Of a stretch of 6,137 nucleotides of DNA, positions 1 through 6,137 are shown piece by piece (within the stretch, counting starts at the first letter, position 1; every line of letters starts with the position of its first letter). The DNA comes from an uncultured Eubacteriales bacterium (lineage in GTDB: Bacteria; Bacillota_A; Clostridia; Oscillospirales; Acutalibacteraceae): NCBI GenBank assembly GCA_934454005.1, contig CAKSGI010000118.1:1-6137 (forward strand), in the 5' to 3' direction. A program made the position numbers and the translations under genes. The notes beneath the pieces are model-generated. The model was not told the origin of the DNA. It worked only from the letters and a program-made list of their open reading frames with translations, and made no database searches.

Positions 1-1
1 A

Positions 2-703
2 GTATATACTACTTCAGTTGTAGGTTATGAAGGGCTGAGACATATAACAGCAGATAGGAATGGATATAAAGATTTTACGCCTGTAATAGAACAATCACTA
101 AAATTGGGTGGTTATGAATATGATCATAGTATGAGTGGAATTAATGGTGGGCACATGTTAACAACAGGATTTGCACATGGAACTGTGTTGTCAAACGCAG
201 ATAAAATAATAAGTTTAATACAAAATGGATCAATTAAGCATATTTTTTTGGTTGGTGGCTGTGATGGAGCACATCCGGGACGAAATTATTATACAGAGTT
301 TGTAAAGCAAACTCCGATGGATAGTTTAATTTTAACTTTAGCATGTGGAAAGTATAGATTCAATGATTTAGATTTAGGAGAAATTGATGGTTTGCCGCGT
401 ATTTTAGATATGGGTCAATGTAACGATGCATATAGTGCAATTAAAGTAGCATTTGCATTAGCAAATGCCTTTGGATGTACAATCAATGAATTACCTCTTA
501 CACTTGTACTTTCTTGGTATGAGCAAAAGGCGGTTTGTATTTTGCTTACTCTTTTATCTCTTGGAATTAAGAGGATGTATCTAGGGCCTACATTGCCGGC
601 ATTTTTATCAGAGACAGTTGTAAAGACTTTAGTAGACTTATATGATTTACAACCCATTACTGCCCCTGAACAAGATATGGATGCTATTCTTAGTAGAGTA
701 TAA
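2..703 (+). CDS. hcp: Hybrid-cluster protein (hydroxylamine reductase), C-terminal part, 5'-truncated by window edge
   Basis: The frame is open from the first bases of the window to a TAA at 701-703, giving 233 residues. The TTG at 104 is internal, because family-like sequence (VVGYEGLRHI, KDFTPVIEQ) lies before it. The hybrid Fe-S-O cluster ligands of this half are all visible: Cys in GGCDGAHPGR (visible residue 87), Cys in LACGKYRFN (115), Cys in GQCNDAY (140) and Glu in SWYEQKAV (174). The spacings of 28, 25 and 34 fit the family's Cys-Cys-Cys-Glu series. LGPTLPAFLS near the end is also a family signature. Family members are about 540 residues, so roughly 300 N-terminal residues are missing, including the simple Fe-S cluster cysteines and the remaining His/Glu/Cys ligands. 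Known activities are hydroxylamine reduction to ammonia and, in E. coli, NO reduction in nitrosative stress; the protein is cytoplasmic. No Hcr-type reductase partner is in the window. The class (I, II or III) cannot be decided without the N-terminus. Confidence 0.94.
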   Translation, partial: VYTTSVVGYEGLRHITADRNGYKDFTPVIEQSLKLGGYEYDHSMSGINGGHMLTTGFAHGTVLSNADKIISLIQNGSIKHIFLVGGCDGAHPGRNYYTEFVKQTPMDSLILTLACGKYRFNDLDLGEIDGLPRILDMGQCNDAYSAIKVAFALANAFGCTINELPLTLVLSWYEQKAVCILLTLLSLGIKRMYLGPTLPAFLSETVVKTLVDLYDLQPITAPEQDMDAILSRV

Positions 704-721
704 GTATATATTTACTTGTAT

Positions 722-765
722 AAAAAAATCATAATTACTAGTCAAATTAGTAATTATGATTTTTT
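722..765. terminator. Bidirectional intrinsic terminator between hcp and the tRNA pair
   Basis: There is a perfect 18-bp inverted repeat, 723-740 with 748-765, around a 7-nt loop (741-747). The outer part is an A-run on one side and a T-run on the other, so both strands end in U-rich tails: about six T on plus, and seven T on minus at 728-722. It begins 19 nt after the hcp stop and lies only 2 nt past the encoded CCA of tRNA-Thr. It therefore fits as the shared terminator for two convergent transcripts. The stem is AT-rich, so strength per direction is uncertain. Confidence 0.85.
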
Positions 766-767
766 AT

Positions 768-843
768 TGGAGCTGATAAGCAGATTCGAACTGCTGACCT
801 CATCCTTACCAAGGATGTGCTCTGCCTACTGAGCTATATCAGC
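768..843 (-). tRNA. tRNA-Thr (anticodon GGU), CCA encoded
   Basis: The complement folds into a full 76-nt cloverleaf. The acceptor is GCTGATA/TATCAGC, the D-stem GCTC/GAGC, and the anticodon stem CATCC/GGATG with loop TTGGTAA. The T-arm is AGCAG-TTCGAAT-CTGCT. The discriminator base is U, and a genomically encoded CCA lies at 770-768. Anticodon GGU (plus strand 808-810) reads threonine codons ACC and ACU. It is the second gene of a tRNA pair, 14 nt after tRNA-Trp, and is followed almost at once by the terminator hairpin. Confidence 0.96.
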
Positions 844-857
844 AGATGCTAAAAGTT

Positions 858-933
858 TGGCAGGGGCAGAAGGATTTGAACCCTCGGCACGCGGTTTTGG
901 AGACCGCTGCTCTACCAACTGAGCTATACCCCT
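858..933 (-). tRNA. tRNA-Trp (anticodon CCA), CCA end encoded
   Basis: The complement folds into a 76-nt cloverleaf. The acceptor is AGGGGTA/TGCCCCT with one G-U pair, the D-stem GCTC/GAGC, and the anticodon stem GCGGT/ACCGC with loop CTCCAAA. The T-loop is TTCAAAT, the discriminator is G (typical of bacterial tRNA-Trp), and the CCA end is encoded at 860-858. The anticodon CCA lies at 898-900 of the plus strand and reads UGG. It is first in the pair, about 15 nt downstream of the predicted transcription start. In many Firmicutes tRNA-Trp lies next to secE-nusG; here it sits beyond tsf instead. Confidence 0.96.
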
Positions 934-955
934 ATAATGGTGTCTAACAGATAAA

Positions 956-984
956 ATGATATCATTTTTTATAAGTTATGTCAA
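956..984 (-). promoter_or_regulatory. Sigma-A type promoter of the tRNA-Trp/tRNA-Thr pair
   Basis: On the minus strand a perfect -35 TTGACA (984-979) is followed by a 17-nt spacer and a -10 TATCAT (961-956). Transcription would start near 948, leaving a leader of about 15 nt before tRNA-Trp. Just upstream of the -35 (985-1001) is an A-tract/T-tract block, AAAAATTTTT flanked by more A/T. That is the composition and position of an UP element bound by the RNA polymerase alpha subunit, and is common at stable-RNA promoters. This supports transcription of the tRNAs independently of tsf. Confidence 0.82.
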
Positions 985-1047
985 GAAAAATTTTTGATTT
1001 TATGATATAGAGATGATAAGTAAAAAGATGATTAATGTTACTATAAT

Positions 1048-1088
1048 AAAAATTAGGATCTTAATGTAATTTGAAGATCCTAATTTTT
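1048..1088 (-). terminator. Intrinsic terminator of the rpsB-tsf operon
   Basis: A perfect 15-bp stem, 1048-1062 with 1074-1088, surrounds an 11-nt loop. The core GGATCTT/AAGATCC is flanked by A and T runs. On the minus strand the hairpin ends in TTTTT (1052-1048). It starts 13 nt past the tsf stop. It separates tsf from the downstream tRNA promoter. Confidence 0.87.
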
Positions 1089-1101
1089 TATATAGAATGG
1101 T

Positions 1102-2016
1102 TTATTTTATCATGTTTGCAACTTCATCTGCAAAGTTATCTTCTCTTTTTTCTAATCCTTCACCTTTTTCAAATCTTTCAAATGCAACAATTTTTACATT
1201 TCCACCAAGGTCATTTGCAATTTTGTCGGTATATTTAGTAACTGTTAAGTTTGAATCCTTTACATATATTTGATCAACTAAGCAATTTTCTTTGTAAAAT
1301 TTACTCATTTTTCCCATAACAATTTTTTCAGCAATGTTTGCAGGTTTACCCTCATTAATAACTTGTTCTGTAAGAATCTTTTTCTCGTGATTAACAACAT
1401 CTGCTGGAACGGATGATTGATCTAAATATAACGGATTAACTGCAGCTATTTGCATAGCAATGTTTTTCGCATATTGTTTAAATTCTGGATTATTTGCAAT
1501 TTCATTAGACGTATCAAATTTAACCATAACGCCGATTCTACCAGCAGCATGTATATAAGTCGAAACAACACCTTCATAGCGGCAAAAACGCCTTATTTTA
1601 ATATTTTCGCCTATAGTTAATATTTTCTCTTGAACCAAATCTGCAATTGTCATATCAGATCCAGCAGCTTTGGTTTTTAGTAATTCATCAAGATTTGCAG
1701 GATTTGATTCTATAACTGTGTTTGCACACACTTTTACAAAATTTTGAAAATCTGCATTTTTAGCAACGAAATCAGTTTCAGCATTAACCTCTATAACAAC
1801 ACCTATATTTTCTTTATCATTAGTGCAGGCAAACGCAATTCCTTCAGCTGCGATACGTCCAGATTTTTTTGTAGCAGCAGCAAGACCTTTCTCTCTTAGA
1901 AAATCTATAGCCTTATCCATATCTCCGTTTGACTCTGTAAGCGCTTTTTTACAGTCCATCATACCGCAACCTGTTTTTTCTCTTAAAGCTTTTACATCTT
2001 TAGCTGTAAATGACAT
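1102..2016 (-). CDS. tsf: Translation elongation factor Ts
   Basis: EF-Ts is the cytoplasmic nucleotide exchange factor that releases GDP from EF-Tu so that GTP can bind again. The 304-residue product starts with the UBA-like N-terminal domain (about residues 1-55: TAKDVKALREKTGCGMMDCKKAL, then GLAAATKKSGRIAAEG). The family signature TDFVAKN that contacts EF-Tu is at 81-87. The core and C-terminal helix follow, ending in GEGLEKREDNFADEVANMIK. Family members are usually about 280-310 residues, so this one is complete. The ATG at 2016-2014 is chosen because GGAGG (2028-2024) lies 7 nt before it and the protein begins at the usual point of the family. It lies 89 nt downstream of rpsB, the conserved gene order, and is followed by a strong terminator. 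A terminator-like hairpin in the gap from rpsB may lower its transcription relative to rpsB. Confidence 0.98.
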   Translation of the reverse strand: MSFTAKDVKALREKTGCGMMDCKKALTESNGDMDKAIDFLREKGLAAATKKSGRIAAEGIAFACTNDKENIGVVIEVNAETDFVAKNADFQNFVKVCANTVIESNPANLDELLKTKAAGSDMTIADLVQEKILTIGENIKIRRFCRYEGVVSTYIHAAGRIGVMVKFDTSNEIANNPEFKQYAKNIAMQIAAVNPLYLDQSSVPADVVNHEKKILTEQVINEGKPANIAEKIVMGKMSKFYKENCLVDQIYVKDSNLTVTKYTDKIANDLGGNVKIVAFERFEKGEGLEKREDNFADEVANMIK

Positions 2017-2059
2017 TATAATTCCTCCAGTTTAATCTTATAAATTAAGTAGTTTCTAG

Positions 2060-2089
2060 AAAAAGTACTCGTGCAAAAGCCCGAGTACT
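2060..2089 (-). terminator. Terminator-like hairpin between rpsB and tsf (possible attenuator)
   Basis: On the minus strand AGTACTCG (2089-2082) pairs perfectly with CGAGTACT (2071-2064). Inside, after one G/A mismatch, two more G-C pairs close a UUUU loop (2078-2075). The stem is followed by TTTT (2063-2060) and then C. This is the form of a moderate intrinsic terminator, starting 16 nt after the rpsB stop and ending 31 nt before the tsf SD. Because no separate tsf promoter is evident downstream of it, it more likely acts as a partial terminator or mRNA processing/stabilising hairpin than as a full stop. Confidence 0.55.
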
Positions 2090-2105
2090 AAAAGTTTAAA
2101 TGTAA

Positions 2106-2846
2106 TTACTCTGCTATTTCTTCTTGAGTTTCGTTTTCCTCTTCAGAAGCAGCAGCACCCATTTGGCCTTCTCTTCCTTCAATTATAGCATTAGCTATCG
2201 TTTCAGAAATAAGTTTTACTGCACGAATAGCATCATCATTACCAGGAATAACATAATCAACTTCATCAGGATCGCAGTTTGTATCTACTATAGCTATTAT
2301 CGGTATACCCAATTTTTTTGCTTCTGCAACTGCAATTCGCTCTTTTCTGGGGTCAACAATAAATAAAGCACCTGGAATTGATTTCATTTCTTTTATTCCA
2401 CCTAGAAATTTTTCTAGTTTTTCTATTTCTAGATTTAATTTTATTACTTCTTTTTTAGGGAGAAGTTCGAATGTTCCATCTTCTTCCATGCTTCTTAATT
2501 GTTTTAATCGATCAATCCTTCTACGGATAGTAGAGAAGTTAGTTAACATTCCTCCAAGCCAACGTGCATTTACATAATAAGAACCGGCGCGTTCAGCTTC
2601 TTCTTTGACTGAGTCTCTGGCTTGCTTTTTTGTTCCAACAAAAAGCACAGATTTACCTTCTGATGAAATTTCACGAATAAACTCATATGCGCTTTCAATT
2701 TTTTTAACAGTTTTTTGTAGATCTATAATATAGATCCCATTACGCTCTGTAAAGATGTACTCTGCCATTTTAGGGTTCCATCTTCTTGTTTGATGTCCAA
2801 AATGCACGCCAGCTTCTAAAAGCTGTTTCATTGATACTACTGACAT
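2106..2846 (-). CDS. rpsB: 30S ribosomal protein S2 (uS2)
   Basis: uS2 is a late-assembling small-subunit protein on the back of the 30S, near uS3 and bS1 or the mRNA exit region. The 246-residue product has the family signatures in order: [14 protein letters not shown] (14-27), FVGTKKQA (69-76) and [10 protein letters not shown] (95-104). A charged helical hairpin (about 105-155) follows, then [20 protein letters not shown] (187-206). It ends in an acidic tail rich in Glu (about 234-246). Length is normal. The ATG at 2846-2844 is chosen because GGAGG (2860-2856) is 9 nt upstream; the next Met (residue 6) would be too far from it. It is the first gene of the rpsB-tsf operon. Its roughly 90-nt leader can form a stable stem-loop, and autogenous control by S2 is plausible but not shown. 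Confidence 0.98.
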   Translation of the reverse strand: MSVVSMKQLLEAGVHFGHQTRRWNPKMAEYIFTERNGIYIIDLQKTVKKIESAYEFIREISSEGKSVLFVGTKKQARDSVKEEAERAGSYYVNARWLGGMLTNFSTIRRRIDRLKQLRSMEEDGTFELLPKKEVIKLNLEIEKLEKFLGGIKEMKSIPGALFIVDPRKERIAVAEAKKLGIPIIAIVDTNCDPDEVDYVIPGNDDAIRAVKLISETIANAIIEGREGQMGAAASEEENETQEEIAE

Positions 2847-2855
2847 ATTAAAAAT

Positions 2856-2929
2856 CCTCCTTGGTTTATCCTCCGCTATACTTATTTAGTCAACAACTTA
2901 AAAAAGCACCAGCTAACTAAAGTATAGCG
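2856..2929 (-). promoter_or_regulatory. Structured rpsB leader: bulged stem-loop plus tandem GGAGG
   Basis: In the rpsB leader transcript, CGCTATACTT (2929-2920) pairs perfectly with AAGTATAGCG (2883-2874). After a 3-nt bulge on the 3' side (2886-2884) four more pairs follow (2919-2916 with 2890-2887), enclosing a 25-nt loop (2915-2891). The base of the helix runs directly into a first GGAGG (2874-2870), 14 nt upstream of the true SD (2860-2856). The first GGAGG is 23 nt from the ATG and has no start codon at normal distance, so it is not an ordinary SD. The location is what is expected of a ribosomal protein leader that binds its own product. I do not recognise it as a specific named RNA family. 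Confidence 0.5.
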
Positions 2930-2946
2930 TGCGTATTATATTACTC

Positions 2947-2975
2947 ATTTTACCATAAGGTTCTAAATAGTTCAA
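2947..2975 (-). promoter_or_regulatory. Likely main promoter of rpsB-tsf
   Basis: On the minus strand, -35 TTGAAC (2975-2970), a 17-nt spacer and -10 TAAAAT (2952-2947) preceded by an extended -10 TGG (2955-2953). The predicted start near 2940 lies about 10 nt before the leader stem-loop, so the whole hairpin would be in the transcript. A perfect TATAAT also occurs at 2940-2935 but lacks a recognisable -35 at proper spacing. Confidence 0.65.
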
Positions 2976-3034
2976 TACCCAAATTACAAATATTTGAGAT
3001 TTTTATTTTTGATTAATGATATATTGAAAAATGT

Positions 3035-3063
3035 ATTATATTGTAATTATGAATTTAAGTAAA
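3035..3063 (-). promoter_or_regulatory. Possible second, upstream promoter of rpsB-tsf
   Basis: On the minus strand, -35 TTTACT (3063-3058; 4 of 6 consensus bases) is followed by 17 nt and a perfect -10 TATAAT (3040-3035). It lies between the adhE terminator and the nearer rpsB promoter and points at rpsB. The DNA is so AT-rich that such matches arise by chance, so this is tentative. Apart from this and the nearer promoter, I see nothing in 2976-3098. Confidence 0.35.
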
Positions 3064-3098
3064 ATTATAATATAGCATTATACCTTTTGAAAAATATT

Positions 3099-3140
3099 AA
3101 AAAAATAGATTACTATTATTAGTGTATAGCAATCTATTTT
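3099..3140 (-). terminator. Intrinsic terminator of adhE
   Basis: On the minus strand AAAATAGATT (3140-3131) pairs with AATCTATTTT (3111-3102). After one mismatch (3130/3112) four more pairs follow (3129-3126 with 3116-3113) around a 9-nt loop. The hairpin runs into seven T (3105-3099). It starts 19 nt past the adhE stop and closes the adhE transcript before the rpsB promoters. Confidence 0.87.
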
Positions 3141-3159
3141 GGTAACGAGTTAAATAAAG

Positions 3160-5757
3160 TTATATATTTTCACCGTAGTATGCTTTAGTGTAAATTTCCT
3201 CAATTTCTTTTATTAATGGATATCTTGGATTTGCGAGTGTGCATTGATCTTCGTGCGCCTTTTGAGATAGTTTTGTGAGATTACTAAAGAAAATATCTTC
3301 ATCTATTCCACATTCTTTTATAGATGTCGGCATATTGAGTATTTTTTGTAGTTTATAAATTTCGGATATTAATTTTTTAACATTCTCTTCTGTAGAGTTC
3401 CCTGATTTACCTATAAATTGTGCTATTTTAGCATATTTTTTATCTGCAATAAAACTTTCATATTTAGGAAATGTAGCAAATTTAGTTGGTTTTAAAGAGT
3501 TATATTCTATTATATATGGCAATAGAATGGCATTGGCTTTTCCGTGTGTTATATTGTATTCACCACCAAGTTTATGAGCCATTGAGTGATTTAATCCTAA
3601 AAATGCATTTGTGAATGCCATTCCTGCAATACATGATGCATTATGCATTTTTTCACGAGCTTCAAAATCAAATTTTCCATTTTCATATGCTCTAGGAAGA
3701 TAATTGAATACAATATCTATTGCTTGTAATGCAAGACCGTCTGTATAATCGCTTGCCATTACAGATACATATGCCTCTATGGCATGAGTTAAAACATCCA
3801 ATCCGGTATCTGCAGTTGCAGCCTTTGGTAATGTTGTAACAAACTGAGGATCTATAATTGCTACGTCAGGTGTTAAGGCATAATCTGCAAGAGGATACTT
3901 TACGTTTCCATTTTTTCTATCGGTTATAACCGAAAAAGATGTGACCTCAGATCCGGTACCTGATGTTGTTGGAATTGCTACAAGTTTAGCTTTTTGTCCA
4001 AGTTTAGGAAATTTATAAGCTCGTTTTCTTATATCCATAAATTTTAATTTCATTCCATCGAATGTGGCATCAGGATGTTCATAGAAAAGCCACATTCCCT
4101 TAGCAGCATCTATTGCAGATCCACCCCCTAATGCAATTATTACATCTGGGTTAAATTGTCTCATTTTTTCTACGCCGCGCATAATTGTTTCAACATCTGG
4201 ATCTGGCTCTATATCTGAGTATATTTGTGAGTGACAATAAATATCTCTTTTTCTTAAATAATATAATATTTTATCGATGTTTCCCAATTCTACCATTGTA
4301 GGGTCTGTAACAATAAATGCTCTTTCAATATTTTCCATCTTTTGGAGATATTGTATGGAGTCTTTTTCAAAGTAGATTTTGGGTGGTATTTTGAACCACT
4401 GCATATTAACTCTCCTTTTTGCTATGCGTTTCTTGTTAATTAAATTAACCGAAGATACATTAGAAGTAGTAGAGTTACTACCGTAAGATCCACATCCAAG
4501 AGTAAGAGAAGGGGTATTAGTATTATAGATATCTCCAATAGCTCCTTGAGACGATGGTGAGTTAGAAATTACTCTTCCAACTTTCATAATTTTTCCGAAT
4601 TCATTTATGATATCATTATTTTCACTGTGAATTACGGCAGAATGTCCAAGTCCACCAAGTTTTAGAACTTTTTGACACATTTTAAAACCTTGTAAACAAT
4701 TCTGAACCTTTATATAAGACAGTACAGGGGAGAGTTTTTCGAAGACTAATGGATATTCAGGTGTTGCATCCGGAATAGGCGCGATTAGTATCTTAGTTTT
4801 GGGAGGAACGTTTATACCAGCCTCTTTAGCTATATAAGTAGCTGATTGCCCAACAATAACAGGATTTAGGGCTCTAGATTCAGGTTTTATAACATACTTT
4901 GAAACTTTTTCTTCTTCATCTTTATTCAAAAAATAACAATTATTTTCCACCATAAATTTCTCAAATTTATCAGCGATTTCTTCATCAACTATGACGGTTT
5001 GTTCAGAAGCACAAATCATTCCATTATCAAATGTTTTAGATAACATTAAATCTGTGCATGCACGTTCAATGTTAGCTGTTTTTTCTATATAACAGGGAAC
5101 ATTTCCAGGGCCAACCCCAAGTGCAGGTTTGCCTGTTGAATATGCAGCCTTGACCATTGCAGAACCACCGGTTGCAAGTACTAATGAGACGCCGGGGTGA
5201 TTCATTAGTGCGGCGGTGGCCTCTATTGATGGATATTCTATCCACTGTATGCAGTGTTTGGGAGCTCCGGCCTTGATTGCTGCTTCTTTGAGAGTTTTTG
5301 CAGCAGCGACTGATGATTTTTGAGAAGCAGGATGAAATCCGAAAATAATGGGATTTCTAGTTTTGGCACATATTAATGATTTAAACATAGTAGTAGAAGT
5401 TGGATTAGTAACAGGTGTGACACCGGCGACAACTCCAACCGGCTCTGCAACTTCTATATACCCTTCCAGATCATTTTCATAGATTACCCCAACGGTTTTT
5501 TCTTTTTTTATTGAATGCCATATATATTCGGTTGAAAAGATATTTTTAATTATTTTATCTTCTAATACGCCACGACCTGTTTCTTCAAATGCAAGTCTTG
5601 CAAGTTCCATGTGCTTGTCAAGGCCAGCTAGGGCCATTGCGTGGACTATACTATTCACTTTTTCTTGGTCAAACTCCATATATTCTTCCAGAGATTTTTG
5701 AGCATTATTTACAAGATTATTAATCATATCGGTAATGTCTAATTCAGTTTCTAACAT
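3160..5757 (-). CDS. adhE: Bifunctional acetaldehyde-CoA / iron-dependent alcohol dehydrogenase
   Basis: AdhE reduces acetyl-CoA to acetaldehyde and then to ethanol, using two NADH, and so regenerates NAD+ in fermentation. It is cytoplasmic and in known cases forms spirosome filaments. The 865-residue product has an N-terminal CoA-acylating aldehyde dehydrogenase domain (about 1-440). Its catalytic Cys249 lies in [11 protein letters not shown], and [11 protein letters not shown] and [12 protein letters not shown] lie before it. The linker [19 protein letters not shown] (about 440-458) leads into the Fe-alcohol dehydrogenase domain. That domain has the NAD-binding GGGSAID (544-550) and the predicted iron ligands Asp654, His658 ([11 protein letters not shown]), His724 ([10 protein letters not shown]) and His738 (ITHGKANA). 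The aldehyde dehydrogenase nucleophile and the iron ligands are present, and length is close to other AdhE proteins (about 860-890), so it should be active. The ATG at 5757-5755 has GGAGG (5769-5765) 7 nt before it. It follows icd by 95 nt with no evident terminator between them, and has its own terminator downstream. Confidence 0.98.
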   Translation of the reverse strand: MLETELDITDMINNLVNNAQKSLEEYMEFDQEKVNSIVHAMALAGLDKHMELARLAFEETGRGVLEDKIIKNIFSTEYIWHSIKKEKTVGVIYENDLEGYIEVAEPVGVVAGVTPVTNPTSTTMFKSLICAKTRNPIIFGFHPASQKSSVAAAKTLKEAAIKAGAPKHCIQWIEYPSIEATAALMNHPGVSLVLATGGSAMVKAAYSTGKPALGVGPGNVPCYIEKTANIERACTDLMLSKTFDNGMICASEQTVIVDEEIADKFEKFMVENNCYFLNKDEEEKVSKYVIKPESRALNPVIVGQSATYIAKEAGINVPPKTKILIAPIPDATPEYPLVFEKLSPVLSYIKVQNCLQGFKMCQKVLKLGGLGHSAVIHSENNDIINEFGKIMKVGRVISNSPSSQGAIGDIYNTNTPSLTLGCGSYGSNSTTSNVSSVNLINKKRIAKRRVNMQWFKIPPKIYFEKDSIQYLQKMENIERAFIVTDPTMVELGNIDKILYYLRKRDIYCHSQIYSDIEPDPDVETIMRGVEKMRQFNPDVIIALGGGSAIDAAKGMWLFYEHPDATFDGMKLKFMDIRKRAYKFPKLGQKAKLVAIPTTSGTGSEVTSFSVITDRKNGNVKYPLADYALTPDVAIIDPQFVTTLPKAATADTGLDVLTHAIEAYVSVMASDYTDGLALQAIDIVFNYLPRAYENGKFDFEAREKMHNASCIAGMAFTNAFLGLNHSMAHKLGGEYNITHGKANAILLPYIIEYNSLKPTKFATFPKYESFIADKKYAKIAQFIGKSGNSTEENVKKLISEIYKLQKILNMPTSIKECGIDEDIFFSNLTKLSQKAHEDQCTLANPRYPLIKEIEEIYTKAYYGENI

Positions 5758-5852
5758 CTGGTTACCTCCAAATATTTTGATTGTGAAACTATTTATTACT
5801 GATAGATAGTATTACCGATGTCAGTGTTAAAAATACCAATGTACTATATGCT

Positions 5853-6137
5853 TTACATTAAATTTGATAGTTTTTTATTGATTTCTATTAAAAAGGTTTC
5901 GGTATCAACAATTTGTTTATTTTTTATTGTAGATAATTTTGCTAGATCTCCTGTCATAATACCATCTTCTATTGTTTTTATAGTTGATGTTTCAAGGTTA
6001 TTTGCAAAATTTATTAAATTTTCAAGTTTATCAAGTTCGCCTCTTTTTTTTAGAGCACCAGTCCATGCAAATAGCGTAGCAACTGAATTTGTAGATGTCT
6101 TTTCGTTATTTAAATATTTGTAGTAGTGCCTTTGGAC
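5853..6137 (-). CDS. icd: NADP-dependent isocitrate dehydrogenase, eukaryote-like type, C-terminal 94 residues (start outside window)
   Basis: The minus-strand frame is open from the window edge to TAA at 5855-5853. The 94 residues begin VQRHYYKYLNNEKTSTNS and continue VATLFAWTGALKKRGELDKL, then ETSTIKTIEDGIMTGDLAKL. This lines up without gaps at its start with the C-terminus of human-type cytosolic IDH (VTRHYRMYQKGQETSTNP, FAWTRGLAHR, TIEAGFMTKDLA). The Arg-His pair (visible residues 3-4) and the Asn of TSTN (17) match residues that bind NADP in that family, so NADP use is predicted. The enzyme oxidatively decarboxylates isocitrate to 2-oxoglutarate, supplying glutamate synthesis and NADPH. 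About 300 N-terminal residues lie outside the window. Two local differences are visible: FAWTRGL is FAWTGAL, and TSTNP is TSTNS. Upstream of adhE on the same strand; co-transcription is possible. Confidence 0.92.
   Translation of the reverse strand, partial: VQRHYYKYLNNEKTSTNSVATLFAWTGALKKRGELDKLENLINFANNLETSTIKTIEDGIMTGDLAKLSTIKNKQIVDTETFLIEINKKLSNLM

Noticed and set aside
415..657. 80-codon minus-strand open frame
   Set aside because: It lies entirely opposite the hcp coding sequence, has no family-like sequence and no ribosome binding site; it is a shadow of hcp.
1823..2035. 70-codon plus-strand open frame
   Set aside because: It is antisense to the start of tsf, which is unmistakable EF-Ts, and has no recognisable protein features.
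2124..2366. 80-codon plus-strand open frame rich in Phe, Ser, Tyr
   Set aside because: It is antisense to the rpsB 3' half; the composition is what a reverse reading of an AT-rich gene gives.
2874..2929. Considered whether the rpsB leader stem is a T-box or a known riboswitch
   Set aside because: No T-box sequence, specifier loop or antiterminator is present, and the element is too short; it fits a ribosomal protein leader better.
4370..4450. Junction between the two AdhE domains considered as a recent gene fusion or assembly artefact
   Set aside because: The linker is the normal one for AdhE and the two-domain order is standard for the family.
5798..5825. Inverted repeat ACTGA/TCAGT considered as an icd terminator
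   Set aside because: Only 5 bp with a loop of about 18 nt and no T-run after it on the minus strand.
5825..5841. TGTTAA half-site near the adhE upstream region considered as a Rex operator
   Set aside because: Only one half fits the Rex consensus; the other half matches at about one of seven positions.
5818..6123. 101-codon plus-strand open frame
   Set aside because: The opposite strand encodes a clear isocitrate dehydrogenase C-terminus over the same bases; the plus-strand product resembles nothing and lacks a good SD.

Overview
This is an AT-rich window of ordinary chromosomal housekeeping DNA. It most likely comes from an anaerobic, fermentative member of the Firmicutes, class Clostridia. 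The reasons are strong GGAGG ribosome binding sites 7-9 nt before the starts, U-tract terminators, an EF-Ts of 304 residues with a Clostridia-like C-terminus, a fused AdhE, and a hybrid-cluster protein. A Lachnospirales-like placement is my impression from the EF-Ts tail and is inference only.

Layout, left to right: (1) the 3' part of a plus-strand hcp gene (hybrid-cluster protein / hydroxylamine reductase), ending at 703. (2) A bidirectional hairpin terminator at 722-765. (3) A minus-strand tRNA pair, tRNA-Trp(CCA) then tRNA-Thr(GGU), both with encoded CCA, behind a near-consensus promoter at 956-984. (4) The minus-strand rpsB-tsf operon (ribosomal protein S2 and elongation factor Ts, 1102-2846). 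It has a terminator after tsf, a terminator-like hairpin between the two genes, and a structured leader and candidate promoters before rpsB. (5) A terminator at 3099-3140, then the complete minus-strand adhE (bifunctional acetaldehyde/alcohol dehydrogenase, 3160-5757). (6) At the right edge, the last 94 codons of a minus-strand isocitrate dehydrogenase gene of the eukaryote-like NADP-dependent type (5853-6137). It is easily missed because its start lies outside the window.

Everything from 768 rightwards is on the minus strand, and hcp converges on it. The genes fall into separate functions: nitrosative-stress or redox enzyme (hcp), translation (tRNAs, rpsB, tsf), and central carbon and NAD(P)H metabolism (icd makes 2-oxoglutarate and NADPH; adhE reoxidises NADH by making ethanol). 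I found no mobile element, CRISPR array, phage gene or defence system, and no convincing undescribed system. The most interesting parts are the non-coding control elements around rpsB and tsf.
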